A DNA stretch of 64,000 nt from assembly GCF_020404765.1 (NCBI RefSeq), contig NZ_JAIVEM010000027.1, positions 62,001 to 126,000 on the forward strand. The letters run 5' to 3'. Source of the stretch: Paenibacillus sp. BJ-4 (GTDB taxonomy: Bacteria > Bacillota > Bacilli > Paenibacillales > Paenibacillaceae). The position numbers were made by a program, and so were the translations under genes. Position 1 is the first letter of the stretch, and the number at the start of each line of letters is the position of its first letter. Under the pieces are notes generated by a model, which saw only the letters and a program-made list of their open reading frames with translations, ran no database searches and was not told the DNA's origin. This document shows, piece by piece, positions 19,571-29,301 of this stretch.

Positions 19571-21535
19571 TTAATCCTTATTGTCTGACAACGAATTCAA
19601 ATGAATTCTCATTAAGGTATACTGCAAATCGTCCGCCTCACCCGGCAGCTCCTCAACCGATTTGACCATACTCTGACCATCCGGCACAATGATCGGTGTG
19701 ATGATCGGGTATCCAGCTTCCCGAATGAGATCACGGTTAAATTCCATCAACAGCTGCCCTTGCTCTACAGTTTGCCCAGTCTCCACATGCATGGTGAACC
19801 CTTCGCCCTTCAGTGATACCGTGTTGACCCCTACATGCACCAAAATCTGTACACCTGTCGAATGCTCCAGAATCAAGGCATGCTTGCTTTTCAGCATGAT
19901 ATGAATGACCTTTCCGCTGAAAGGAGCAACAATTTGACCCGCTTCCGGCTTCACTGCAATCCCTTGCCCCATCTGCCGTCCGGCAAAAGCCGGATCAGGA
20001 ACCTGCTCCAATGGGACCACATGCCCCAGCACCGGAGTCTTGACTTCAAGCACATCGAATGCGGAATTCTGGTGGCTCGTATGATTCTGTATGGAACCGT
20101 TAGCTGGTGTAGCTGGATTCTGACGGCGCTTATTTAGTATTTTTCCGTACATCACAGTTAAGGTGAACGGCAGAATCAGTACGATCGCCATCCCGATGAA
20201 GAAGACCCCCCAGTTGCTTGGGAAAATAGACAAGAAACCTGGAATTCCTCCTACACCGATGGAAGAGGCCATCACATGATTTACTGTAAGCAGAATACCT
20301 GCAATACCAGAACCAATCATTCCGAATACAAACGGATATTTATATCGGATATTCACCCCGAATATTGCGGGCTCGGTTACACCCAGAAAAGCAGACACTG
20401 AAGAGGTAAAGGCCAATCCTTTTCCCTTTTGCTCCTTTAATACCAGCATCATCGCCAATGCTCCGGCACCTTGAGCGATATTGGACAGCGCCAGCATCGG
20501 CCACAGAAACGTCCCGCCTTGTGTACCGATTAATTGCACATCCACCGCCAGGAAGGTATGGTGCATTCCCGTTATCACAAGCAAGGCGTAAAAGCCTCCA
20601 TAAATCAAGCCGCCCAGCGCTGGAGCTGAATTGAAAACGTATACAATACCGGATGTAATAGCATTACCAATCATGAATGTAAGCGGTCCGATTACCGTAA
20701 AGGCAAGAAATCCGGTAATTAATAATGTGATCGGCGCAACGAGTAACAGCTTAAATGAATCAGCTATTTTTTTATTGAGGAATTTTTCAATTTGTGCAAG
20801 AACGTAAGCGGATACTAAAACAGGTAAAACCTGTCCCTGGTAACCAATCTTGTTCACATCCCAGCCAAACAGATGCCAGACCGGAACAGTTCCCTTGGTC
20901 ACCGCATCCGCATAATTGTATGCACTCAGCAAATCCGGATGAACCAGAATCAGACCGAGCACAATCCCGAGTAAAGGGCTACCACCAAACCGGATAACGG
21001 CTGACCAGCCGATCAAGGCAGGTAGAAAAGTAAAAGCGGTGCTGGCAATGGTGTTAATAATAGCAGCAAAGTCGGTCCATTGAGGATAGACCTGTACCAG
21101 GGACATCCCTTCAAAGAAAATACCCTTGCCTGTCAAAATATTATTGATTCCCAGCAGTAAGCCTGCGGTCACGATAGCGGGTAGTATCGGGATAAAAATA
21201 TCTGCCAGCGTCTTGATCGCACGCTGAATCGGATTTTGTTTCTTGCTGGCTGCATTTTTAACCTCATCTTTAGAAGCCCGGCTGCCTCCTGTTATTGAAA
21301 TCATTTCATCATATACCTTATCCACCAGACCCGGGCCTATCACGACCTGATACTGTCCTTGTGAAGAGAATTGCCCCTTGACCAGATCATTTTGCTCAAG
21401 GGCATCCTTATCGACCAGCTTATCATCATAGAGGGAAAACCGCAGACGGGTTACACAATGCGTCGAGGCCTCTATATTGTCTTTGCCACCAACAGCTTTA
21501 ATAATCTCTTCTACCTTTGCTCTTTCAATCGCCAT
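19571..21535 (-). CDS. treP: PTS trehalose-specific EIIBC(A) permease
   Basis: 654 residues. The EIIB domain has the phospho-cysteine Cys27 in STHCVTRLRF. The EIIC membrane domain follows (about residues 105-455). A C-terminal EIIA domain (glucose type) is present, with the active histidine in LVHVGVNT near residue 590. The Bacillus subtilis TreP lacks EIIA, so this is the three-domain form. It imports trehalose as trehalose-6-phosphate, which TreA hydrolyses. It lies 106 bp after treA. A GGGAG site precedes the ATG. Confidence 0.93.
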   Translation of the reverse strand: MAIERAKVEEIIKAVGGKDNIEASTHCVTRLRFSLYDDKLVDKDALEQNDLVKGQFSSQGQYQVVIGPGLVDKVYDEMISITGGSRASKDEVKNAASKKQNPIQRAIKTLADIFIPILPAIVTAGLLLGINNILTGKGIFFEGMSLVQVYPQWTDFAAIINTIASTAFTFLPALIGWSAVIRFGGSPLLGIVLGLILVHPDLLSAYNYADAVTKGTVPVWHLFGWDVNKIGYQGQVLPVLVSAYVLAQIEKFLNKKIADSFKLLLVAPITLLITGFLAFTVIGPLTFMIGNAITSGIVYVFNSAPALGGLIYGGFYALLVITGMHHTFLAVDVQLIGTQGGTFLWPMLALSNIAQGAGALAMMLVLKEQKGKGLAFTSSVSAFLGVTEPAIFGVNIRYKYPFVFGMIGSGIAGILLTVNHVMASSIGVGGIPGFLSIFPSNWGVFFIGMAIVLILPFTLTVMYGKILNKRRQNPATPANGSIQNHTSHQNSAFDVLEVKTPVLGHVVPLEQVPDPAFAGRQMGQGIAVKPEAGQIVAPFSGKVIHIMLKSKHALILEHSTGVQILVHVGVNTVSLKGEGFTMHVETGQTVEQGQLLMEFNRDLIREAGYPIITPIIVPDGQSMVKSVEELPGEADDLQYTLMRIHLNSLSDNKD

Positions 21536-21641
21536 CTATCCCACTCCCTTAACGTTTGCTCATTTTGATGCAGCAACCCCGGTTGTAAAAAGCAACGTAC
21601 CTTGGGGTGTTACCGTATGTTTTTATACTATTCAATCAAGG

Positions 21642-23369
21642 CTAACGAATGATCCACATATAGGAAGCATACGGGGTCAAAGTGATAACCTGATCCAGCT
21701 CTGGAGCCTGCTTGGTATTGCCAATTAAAAGCTCAGCCGAGCCTAACGCTTGATTTTTGAATGGAGAATACAATGAATCAGGCAGTGCGAATTGTGCATT
21801 CTGTCCGCTAAAATTAGAGATGACGACCAAAGTCTCCTGTGCATTGCTGCGTTGATAGGCATAGACCTGAGGATGAGCGTCGTCCAGACGTTGATAATCC
21901 CCATCCGTAATGACCTGCACCGTCTTACGCAGACGAATTAACTTACGGTAATGGTGATAGATAGAGTCCGGGTCTTCTAACTGGGCCTGAACGTTAATCT
22001 GTGGATAACGTTCATCTACCTTGATCCAGGGAGTACCTGTAGTGAAGCCCGCGTTGGGAGTGTTATCCCATTGCATCGGTGTCCTCGAATTGTCACGGGA
22101 GCGCTCTCGAATGATATTTAATGCTTCTTCCGCACTTTTGCCTTGTTCCTGTAAAATACGATACATATTCAGGGATTCAACATCCCGGAATTCTTCAATT
22201 TCTGACCACTTTGGATTAGCCATACCAATCTCTTCACCTTGAAATATATACGGCGTTCCTTGAAGGCCATGTAGCGTGGTCGCCAATAGCTTGGCGCTTT
22301 CTGCATGGAATGCGCCATCATCCAAAAAGCGAGAAATCGCTCTTGGCTGATCATGATTGTTCAAAAACAATGCACTCCAGCCGCCCCCCTGCTGCATGCC
22401 AACCTGCCAGTCCGAGAATAGCTTTTTCAGCATTTCAAAATCATAGGGAATTAATTCCCATTTTTGCCCATTCGGATAATCCACCTTCAGATGATGAAAA
22501 TTAAATGTCATGGACAGTTCTTTGTTCTCTGGATTGGAATAGCGGATGCAATGCTCCAGTGTCGTGGAGGACATTTCACCCACAGTGACGATGTTATGTC
22601 TAGCAAATACTTTTTCATATAATTCTTGAATGTATTCATGTACACGTGCACCGTCCGTATAATACTTACGTCCGTCGCCAGGAACAGTGCTTCCGTCATC
22701 ATTTAAGAAGCGCTGATCTTTGGAGATCAAATTAATGACATCCAGCCGAAAGCCACTGACTCCTTTTTCAGTCCAGAATTCCAGCAGATTGACAACCTCC
22801 TGACGGACTTTCGGATTCTCCCAGTTTAGATCCGCCTGAGTTTTGTCAAACAGCGTCAGGAAATATTGGTCTGTTGCCTCGTCATACTGCCAGGCTGGCC
22901 CACCAAACTTGGAAATCCAATTATTAGGAGGCCCTCCATCGGGTGCTGGATCACGCCAGATGTAATAGTCCCTGTACTCACTATCCCTGGAAAGCCGTGC
23001 CTCCTGAAACCAGACATGTTCTGTGGAAGAATGGTTTACCACAATATCTAACATCAAGTGCATTCCACGGGCTTGAATTTCCTGACTCAATTCCTCGAAA
23101 TCCTGCATCGTTCCATAATCCGGGTTGATCCTGTAATAATCCGCTACATCATACCCGTTATCACGTTGTGGGGATACATATACCGGCTGTAGCCAGATAA
23201 TATCCACACCCAGCTTGTGCAAATAATCCAGCTTTTGCGTCAGTCCTCGGATATCACCGATCCCTTTACCCGTCGTGTCGTTAAAGCTTTTGGGATATAC
23301 CTGATAGACGACTGACTTGCGCCACCAGTCTGTATCTTGAGGGACTAAGGCCCTATTCATTCCTTCCAT
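21642..23369 (-). CDS. treA: alpha,alpha-phosphotrehalase, GH13
   Basis: 575 residues with the GH13 signature motifs: DIVVNHSS, GFRLDVINL (nucleophile Asp), VGEMSST (acid/base Glu) and FLNNHDQPR. The start DTDWWRKSVVYQVYPKSFND is typical of TreA/oligo-1,6-glucosidase. The operon with treP and treR settles the trehalose-6-phosphate assignment. It is the first gene of the unit. Confidence 0.93.
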   Translation of the reverse strand: MEGMNRALVPQDTDWWRKSVVYQVYPKSFNDTTGKGIGDIRGLTQKLDYLHKLGVDIIWLQPVYVSPQRDNGYDVADYYRINPDYGTMQDFEELSQEIQARGMHLMLDIVVNHSSTEHVWFQEARLSRDSEYRDYYIWRDPAPDGGPPNNWISKFGGPAWQYDEATDQYFLTLFDKTQADLNWENPKVRQEVVNLLEFWTEKGVSGFRLDVINLISKDQRFLNDDGSTVPGDGRKYYTDGARVHEYIQELYEKVFARHNIVTVGEMSSTTLEHCIRYSNPENKELSMTFNFHHLKVDYPNGQKWELIPYDFEMLKKLFSDWQVGMQQGGGWSALFLNNHDQPRAISRFLDDGAFHAESAKLLATTLHGLQGTPYIFQGEEIGMANPKWSEIEEFRDVESLNMYRILQEQGKSAEEALNIIRERSRDNSRTPMQWDNTPNAGFTTGTPWIKVDERYPQINVQAQLEDPDSIYHHYRKLIRLRKTVQVITDGDYQRLDDAHPQVYAYQRSNAQETLVVISNFSGQNAQFALPDSLYSPFKNQALGSAELLIGNTKQAPELDQVITLTPYASYMWIIR

Positions 23370-23415
23370 CCATGATCATTCCTTTCTTGCGAATGCAGTA
23401 GCGTAAACATATTTA

Positions 23416-23430
23416 ATACAACGCTTTCAT
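23416..23430 (-). promoter_or_regulatory. cre-like CcpA site in the tre leader
   Basis: On the minus strand ATGAAAGCGTTGTAT matches the WTGAAARCGYTTWNN form with one mismatch. It lies between the tre operators and treA, where a roadblock would repress the operon during growth on glucose. Confidence 0.5.
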
Positions 23431-23433
23431 CAT

Positions 23434-23475
23434 CTTGTATATACAAGATTAAATCATGTATATACATACTGTCAA
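23434..23475 (-). promoter_or_regulatory. tre promoter with two TreR-type operators
   Basis: Reading leftward, TTGACA (23470-23475) and TTAATC (23447-23452) are -35 and -10 hexamers with a 17-bp spacer. The palindrome ATGTATATACAT (23456-23467) fills the spacer, and TTGTATATACAA (23435-23446) lies just after the -10. Both match the Bacillus TreR operator form, so binding would block the polymerase directly. Confidence 0.8.
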
Positions 23476-23595
23476 CAGGATTTATCATTTCTATTTAGGT
23501 AATACCCGTTTGGCTGTTCAATGATCAGGAAACTCATCCATACCAAAGAGGCCCCTGCTCATTTCCAGGAACCTCTTTGATAAATTGGGTTTCTT

Positions 23596-24177
23596 TTAAA
23601 TCCATATAGACAGTGCACTATACAGGAGCAATAAGGCCATGATGATATTAAAGGATCGCTCATATTTGTTTATAAAACGTTGAAACAGTGCACCAAAAAC
23701 CGCCCAGCAAACGATAGCTGCAAAACCAATACCTGTAAGGAGCAGTGAGATTGCAAAAAGCGTAATGTATGAAGCGCCGTAAGGCATAACAAAGGTTGAG
23801 ATGACCGTGATACCGTACAATATAATTTTTAAATTGATAAATTGCAGTAGCAATCCTGATTTGAAGGAGTATCCTTCATTCTGACCATTGTCCCTTGTCG
23901 AAGATTTGCTTTTGGCTATTTTTATCGCCAAATAGAGCATATAAAGACTGCCCAGTACGTTCATCCATATTTTAATCCGTGGCAAAAAATGATACAAAAC
24001 AAGGTTAACATAGCAGGCTAACAGCATAATGGCAAAACAGCCGGCTGTTACTCCCAGCATGAACGGAAATGCTTTTTTCAACCCTAATCGCCTGGCACTG
24101 TCTAAGGACATAATATTGTTGGGTCCAGGCGTAAAGCTGGTAACAAGCGCATAAGAAAGGAACGGCATAAGCGGCAT
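23596..24177 (-). CDS. LysE/RhtB-family amino acid exporter
   Basis: 193 residues with about six hydrophobic segments. The start LMPFLSYALVTSFTPGPNNIMSL contains the hallmark TPGPN motif of the LysE superfamily, whose members export amino acids or related metabolites. It is divergent from an XRE-cupin regulator with shared palindromic sites between, the usual pairing for this exporter class. The substrate is not predictable. Confidence 0.9.
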   Translation of the reverse strand: MPLMPFLSYALVTSFTPGPNNIMSLDSARRLGLKKAFPFMLGVTAGCFAIMLLACYVNLVLYHFLPRIKIWMNVLGSLYMLYLAIKIAKSKSSTRDNGQNEGYSFKSGLLLQFINLKIILYGITVISTFVMPYGASYITLFAISLLLTGIGFAAIVCWAVFGALFQRFINKYERSFNIIMALLLLYSALSIWI

Positions 24178-24193
24178 GTAAAATTCAACTCCA

Positions 24194-24276
24194 GTGTGCT
24201 ATAATTTGACTAATCGTACGTTAAAGCGCACTTTTGTGCTTTATAATTGTACAACATGTTCTTTATAAAGCACAAT
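24194..24276. promoter_or_regulatory. palindromic operators between LysE-type exporter and XRE-cupin regulator
   Basis: A palindrome AAAGCGCACTTTTGTGCTTT lies at 24223-24242. Two further copies of the half-site occur: GTGTGCTATAATT at 24194 and the inverted TTATAAAGCACAAT at 24263-24276. The common core is GTGCT(T)TATAA. The position between the divergent starts suggests control of both genes by the XRE-cupin protein. Confidence 0.6.
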
Positions 24277-24292
24277 AGGGAGGCTGAAACTT

Positions 24293-24844
24293 ATGGAGAA
24301 TATTAATCTGGTTTTAAGTAAAAATCTAAAACTTTTGCGCAATGAAAGGAAACTAAGTCTAGATAAATTGGCTGACCTGACAGGCATCAGTAAAACGATG
24401 CTGGGTCAGATTGAACGGGGGGAATCTAATCCCTCCATTACAACGGTATGGAAAATTGCGAACGGCTTAAAAATCTCTTTCTCTGCTCTGATCAATGAAC
24501 CGCCTGCAGATGTAGTAGTCGTTCCCAAAAGCAAAGTACAGGTGCTTGAAGAGCGTAACCTTTATCGGTTATATCCGTTTTTCCCCTATGAGGGCAACCG
24601 GAATTTTGAGGTATATACAGTTGAAATTGAAAAAGGCGGGGAGCTGAGTTCAGCCCCTCACCGTGAAGATACAGAGGAATTTATTACGGTATTTGAAGGT
24701 GAAATGGTGGTCAAAGTCAGCGAAGAAACGTACACGGTTAAGGCTGGAGATTCCATCCGCTTTAAAGCAGACCGGCCTCACATGTACTATAATCCAGGAG
24801 AAACGCTTGTCAGGATGAATATGATTATTTATTACTCTATATAG
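24293..24844 (+). CDS. XRE-family HTH regulator with C-terminal cupin domain
   Basis: 183 residues. The first 65 hold an XRE helix-turn-helix (LDKLADLTGISKTMLGQIERGESNPSI), the last 85 a cupin barrel (SSAPHREDTEEFITVFEGEM ... VKAGDSIRFKADRPH). Proteins of this build sense small metabolites through the cupin and often regulate a divergent exporter of the LysE family, which is the arrangement here. A GGGAGG site lies upstream. Confidence 0.92.
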   Translation: MENINLVLSKNLKLLRNERKLSLDKLADLTGISKTMLGQIERGESNPSITTVWKIANGLKISFSALINEPPADVVVVPKSKVQVLEERNLYRLYPFFPYEGNRNFEVYTVEIEKGGELSSAPHREDTEEFITVFEGEMVVKVSEETYTVKAGDSIRFKADRPHMYYNPGETLVRMNMIIYYSI

Positions 24845-24855
24845 TCATAGTCTGT

Positions 24856-25419
24856 TCAATCTATTTGTCTTATAATTCGTGCCGGATTACCGCCTACAAC
24901 CATATTGTCAGGGACATCCTTGGTTACTACTGCTCCTGATGCCACTACGACATTATTACCTATCGTAACACCGGGGTTAATGATCGCTCGGCCGCCGATC
25001 CATACATTGTCTCCTATAGTTACAGGCTTACCATATTCCGGACCAGCAATTCGTTCCAACGGGTCAAGCGGATGTGTGGCCGTATAAATATGGACGCCCG
25101 GGGCCAATAAACAGTTATCTCCAATACGTACTTCACAAACATCCAAAATGGTACAATCAAAGTTTGCATAGAAATTTTCGCCAACATGGATATTGTATCC
25201 GTAGTCACAACGAATGTTGGGCTCCATGCCTATATGTTCACCTGTTGATCCAAAAAGCTCCTTTAACAATTGTTCGCGGAATTCACCATCGGTTTCTGTC
25301 GTCTGATTAAAAAGGCGAACTAGCTTTCTCGCATGTTCTCTTTCTTTTGATAATTGAGGATCAGTGGCTATATACAGTTCTCCATCTATCATTTTTTGTT
25401 TTTCCGTTTTCATCGTCAT
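24856..25419 (-). CDS. maa: sugar O-acetyltransferase (maltose acetyltransferase family, left-handed beta-helix)
   Basis: 187 residues. The N-terminal cap [18 protein letters not shown] is the maltose acetyltransferase domain, and the C-terminal part is built of hexapeptide repeats ([20 protein letters not shown]) with the catalytic histidine in YTATHPLDP. It transfers acetyl from acetyl-CoA to a sugar, possibly as detoxification. The gene lies 18 bp after the MFS gene and is probably in one operon with it. Confidence 0.9.
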   Translation of the reverse strand: MTMKTEKQKMIDGELYIATDPQLSKEREHARKLVRLFNQTTETDGEFREQLLKELFGSTGEHIGMEPNIRCDYGYNIHVGENFYANFDCTILDVCEVRIGDNCLLAPGVHIYTATHPLDPLERIAGPEYGKPVTIGDNVWIGGRAIINPGVTIGNNVVVASGAVVTKDVPDNMVVGGNPARIIRQID

Positions 25420-25437
25420 GGGTATCCCCTTTGTTTT

Positions 25438-26646
25438 TTAATTTGATTTTTCCCTTTTCATCCTGATAGGCCTGGCAGCACCCGATATTAAGCCAGCGAC
25501 ACTAACGCCAATAAGCACTACAATTAATGCATGTAGAAGCCCAAAATGCTCTCCTAAAAAACCTAATCCTGGGGGGCCTACTAAAGAGGCAATGTAACCG
25601 ATCGTTGCGACGGCTCCAACCCGGGCAGCTGCCCCCCGAGGGTCATCTCCAGCGGCAGATAATCCTACTGGGAAACCAAGTGAAGCTCCAAGCCCCCATA
25701 GTAAGACACCCAATCCGGCCACCAGGTAATGCTGTCCCCAGATCACTAAAATGATACCCATAGCTGCCAGGACAGCACTCCCTTTGAGCACAGGGACCCG
25801 GCCGTATTTATCCAGCAGAAACCCGCCGGTAAAACGTCCAATGGTCATCGCTGTAACAAATAGGCCATACATATAGGAGCCTGTTAAAGAATCCACGCCA
25901 TAGCCATCTACCATCGCTAGCGGCAGCCAGTCATTCGCAGATCCTTCTGCAAACGCCATCCCCAGCACAATGATGCCGATCAATAGAATTCGTCTTTCTT
26001 TCCAGACCGCAAGCTGCGCCCTCATATTAGCTCCAAGCTTTTGGGTAAAAGCTTCCTTCTCTTTCCCTGTATCATGTGGCAAAAAGCGATAGAAGTATAA
26101 GGTTGGAGCTGCTATTATGATAGCCACTACCCCAAAATGGACTACAACAGGAATGTTTAGTCCCACTGCTCCAGAACCGATGATGGCGCCAACAAGGGTC
26201 CCCAAGCTAAATGAACCGTGAAAAGCCGGCAAAAGCGTTTTGTTCAATTGATTTTCTACCGCAGAACCTTCTACATTTAGAGCTACTTCAGCTACCCCAT
26301 AGCCACTTCCGAAAATGACCAAACCGACAAATACGAGGCTTGTGAACGATAATGCAGTTCCTAACCCTACAATAACAAAGCCCACTACGATTAAAAATGC
26401 GCTTCCAAGAATAACCGACCGTCCACCTAGACGAGAAATAATAGGACCTGTACTAAGTAGTCCCAATAAAGAACCCGCTGCTAATCCGAAAATAATCACT
26501 CCCATTTCAGCAGTCGAGACATGCAAAATATCCCGTATAGTAGGCGTTCTGGACACCCAGGAGGCAAAAGCTACACCCGGTAAAGCGAACAACAAGAATA
26601 AAATATTACGAGTTATTTTCGGGTTCATAGATTGTCCTGCTGGCAT
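25438..26646 (-). CDS. MFS transporter
   Basis: 402 residues with about twelve hydrophobic segments. The pattern WVSRTPTIRDILHVSTAEMGVIIFGLAAGSLLGLLS and RLGGRSVI matches the YfkF/Fsr-like MFS branch. An AAGGAG site supports the ATG at 26646. It is followed closely by the acetyltransferase gene, so the pair may handle the same sugar or drug. The substrate is unknown. Confidence 0.88.
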   Translation of the reverse strand: MPAGQSMNPKITRNILFLLFALPGVAFASWVSRTPTIRDILHVSTAEMGVIIFGLAAGSLLGLLSTGPIISRLGGRSVILGSAFLIVVGFVIVGLGTALSFTSLVFVGLVIFGSGYGVAEVALNVEGSAVENQLNKTLLPAFHGSFSLGTLVGAIIGSGAVGLNIPVVVHFGVVAIIIAAPTLYFYRFLPHDTGKEKEAFTQKLGANMRAQLAVWKERRILLIGIIVLGMAFAEGSANDWLPLAMVDGYGVDSLTGSYMYGLFVTAMTIGRFTGGFLLDKYGRVPVLKGSAVLAAMGIILVIWGQHYLVAGLGVLLWGLGASLGFPVGLSAAGDDPRGAAARVGAVATIGYIASLVGPPGLGFLGEHFGLLHALIVVLIGVSVAGLISGAARPIRMKREKSN

Positions 26647-26802
26647 TCAATTACTCCTTATCTCCACTTTTTATTAAACTTTTAATAAGTGGTATTGTAA
26701 TTCATTATTCTATTAGCAATCGGACTGTTTGTCAAAACAAATTGCTTTAAAAGGTACTGGAAGCGTACACTTGCCGTTTGCCATAAATAAATGTATTGAA
26801 AA

Positions 26803-26851
26803 AAGGTCTGTACAGGGAATGTGAGTATTCACCACCTGTTCAGACCCTTTT
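26803..26851 (-). terminator. terminator between GH2 gene and MFS operon
   Basis: GGTCTGTACAGG and CCTGTTCAGACC form a long stem with a run of T on both strands. On the minus strand it closes the Nif3-GH2 unit, about 45 bp after the GH2 stop. Confidence 0.75.
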
Positions 26852-26894
26852 TAGTTAAACCATACCCTATCTATTCTGAATCAACCTTGAATGG

Positions 26895-29252
26895 TCATTT
26901 GCCTTCATGTTCAATATTTAGTCTGATTTCTCCCTGCAACCCTCCATCAGCTGAGGCTTGAAGCAACACCTCCCCAGCCTGATGCCCGGATTGCACAATT
27001 ACGAGACACCTGCCTCTATGTGTTCGTCTCTGGTTTCCCTGAAAGGGTTCATCACTGGTGAGATCACCGTTGTCTACCCCAAGGATACGACCATCACCAT
27101 ATAACTGAAAGGTTAAATCAAACTCCTGATTGGGAACAATGATCCCTTCCCGGTCTGTGACGATGACTTCAACGTGGGCTATTTCATAACCATCGGCAGG
27201 TAGTACCGTCCGATCGGCTTGCAGCCTTAGAGCATAGGGAAGTCCGGCAGTGGTTAATTCATGCTCACAGACCTTCTGATTGCCATGACTGCCAATAGCC
27301 CGGATTTTGCCTGGCGTATAGGGAAGTTCCCATGTAATTAAATGATCAGGATAATCAACAAGCTTTCGCTCACCGTAGGATTCATCGTTCACGATCAATT
27401 CCACGCTCTCACAATTAGTGAAGGTAACTAATCGTATCAATTTTCCACCGTATTCAGGAAATGTCCAATGATCCTCCATATCCGGAGATTTCCAATGCAT
27501 CGTCCATGACGGATTGTATTCCGGCTTCATCGGTTCGTGAAATACGGCTATGTGCACAACAGGCTCCTCTGACCATAAGCTTTGTTGGAGATAGGATACA
27601 GGTTTGCGGAACCCACAAGTATCAATCAGGCCTGAGGACCACCCTTTGGAGGGATAGCTTGTTTCCCCCAGATAGTCGATCCCGCTCCAGACAAATTGAC
27701 CGATCACATAATCGTGATTAGCTACATCAAACCAAGGATTTTGCGGCAAATAACCCTTAACCCGGTTATCTTTACCACGATAGTATGGGAAAGTCTCGGT
27801 TCCAATGATAAGCGTATCGGGCATGGCCTTCCTGTAGTGCTCATACCACTGTTCCTGATAGTTCAGCCCCAGAACATCCACTCGTTGTGCCAGCAGCTTG
27901 GTATGCTCCACTTTGGTTTCAATCGAACCATCACGCAAGCTGATCGGTGTATTATGCGGCTCAAGTGCACATGTAACAGGCCGGGTTGGGTCCTTTTCAT
28001 GGCAAAAGGCGACGAGTTGCTCCAACATCCTGAGCATGGACGGTTGACCCTGGTGCTCTACTTCATTCCCAACGCTCCACATAAAAACACTGGGATGGTT
28101 CCTGTCTCTTACGAGCATCGCTTTCAGGTCCTTTTCCCACCATTCATCATATAAATGCTCATAGGAAAGAGATTTCCATTTGTCAAAGGCTTCGTCAATC
28201 ACCAGGAACCCCATCTGATCACAGAGATCCAATAGCTCGGGCGCCATCGGATTATGGGCAAAACGAATCGAGTTACAGCCCATCTCCTTAAGCTTCTGCA
28301 GCCTTCTCTTCATGGCTGTATCATGATAGGCAGCTCCTAGACAGCCTAAATCATGGTGAATACAGACTCCCTTCAGCTTCAGGCTGCTTCCATTCAGAAA
28401 TAACCCCTTTTGAGCATCCAACTTCACTTCTCGTATACCAAAAGGGGTACGAGAACAATCCACCTCTTTATTGTCGCAATAGATGATCGTTTGAGCCTCA
28501 TAGAGCACTGGCTTCTCCGGTGACCATAGTTCTGGCTCCAAAATCCGTGTTATTTGCTCCATTTCACCTGTTTCAAAGCCTGACAGGGTCACTCGATTTT
28601 CAATTTTTCCTTTTAGCTGTCTCTTGGAATCCAGTATTTCAGTCACAATGTTACACTCTACGGCATGCGCATGATGATTAGTAACCTGAATACTGGCACT
28701 GATCTTAGCTTCATCCCGCGAAATTTCAGGTGTAGTGATGTAAGTGCCCCATTCAGTTACGTGAACATAATCCGTACAAATTAGCCAGACATGACGATAA
28801 ATACCGGACCCTGAATACCATCTGTCAGGTGGAAGAGTCGTATTATCCACTTTGACAGCAATCACATTATCCTCATCCCACCGAATATATGGGGTCAAAT
28901 CATATTGAAAACTAACATATCCATAAGGCCGCTTGCCCACAAAATGCCCATTGACCCAAACCTCACTGTTATTGTGAATACCATCAAATTGTGTGTATAT
29001 GCGCTGTTTTTGAGAAGAGGGCTTTACATTAAAATGCTTTCGATACCATCCCACAGACCATCTGGGCAAATAAGCTTGATTGCCACCATACAGCATGTGT
29101 GGATCAAAGGACTTTTCAATGCTCCAATCATGCGGGACTTGAAGGAGCCGCCACTGCTCATCGTTGTAATCCATCTTCTCGGCACCTGTATAATTGCCCT
29201 CTATAAACTTCCAGTCTGTGTTGAATGGCTTGATCACTCTGCTTCCCATCAT
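26895..29252 (-). CDS. glycoside hydrolase family 2 (beta-galactosidase type), cytoplasmic
   Basis: 785 residues with no signal peptide. The N-terminal sugar-binding domain has PHDWSIEKSFDPHMLYGG, the middle Ig-like domain follows, and the TIM barrel holds the acid/base glutamate in MWSVGNEVEHQG and the nucleophile in IIGTETFPYYRG. The C-terminal part has the DUF4982-type region and a further Ig-like module. This fits the large bacterial GH2 beta-galactosidases; a beta-glucuronidase or mannosidase cannot be excluded. A GGAGG site precedes the two ATG codons. It lies 49 bp after a Nif3-like gene on the same strand. Confidence 0.9.
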   Translation of the reverse strand: MMGSRVIKPFNTDWKFIEGNYTGAEKMDYNDEQWRLLQVPHDWSIEKSFDPHMLYGGNQAYLPRWSVGWYRKHFNVKPSSQKQRIYTQFDGIHNNSEVWVNGHFVGKRPYGYVSFQYDLTPYIRWDEDNVIAVKVDNTTLPPDRWYSGSGIYRHVWLICTDYVHVTEWGTYITTPEISRDEAKISASIQVTNHHAHAVECNIVTEILDSKRQLKGKIENRVTLSGFETGEMEQITRILEPELWSPEKPVLYEAQTIIYCDNKEVDCSRTPFGIREVKLDAQKGLFLNGSSLKLKGVCIHHDLGCLGAAYHDTAMKRRLQKLKEMGCNSIRFAHNPMAPELLDLCDQMGFLVIDEAFDKWKSLSYEHLYDEWWEKDLKAMLVRDRNHPSVFMWSVGNEVEHQGQPSMLRMLEQLVAFCHEKDPTRPVTCALEPHNTPISLRDGSIETKVEHTKLLAQRVDVLGLNYQEQWYEHYRKAMPDTLIIGTETFPYYRGKDNRVKGYLPQNPWFDVANHDYVIGQFVWSGIDYLGETSYPSKGWSSGLIDTCGFRKPVSYLQQSLWSEEPVVHIAVFHEPMKPEYNPSWTMHWKSPDMEDHWTFPEYGGKLIRLVTFTNCESVELIVNDESYGERKLVDYPDHLITWELPYTPGKIRAIGSHGNQKVCEHELTTAGLPYALRLQADRTVLPADGYEIAHVEVIVTDREGIIVPNQEFDLTFQLYGDGRILGVDNGDLTSDEPFQGNQRRTHRGRCLVIVQSGHQAGEVLLQASADGGLQGEIRLNIEHEGK

Positions 29253-29301
29253 GTTGCCTCCATTTCATAAAATTGATGAACGGATATAACGACATGTGCT
29301 T

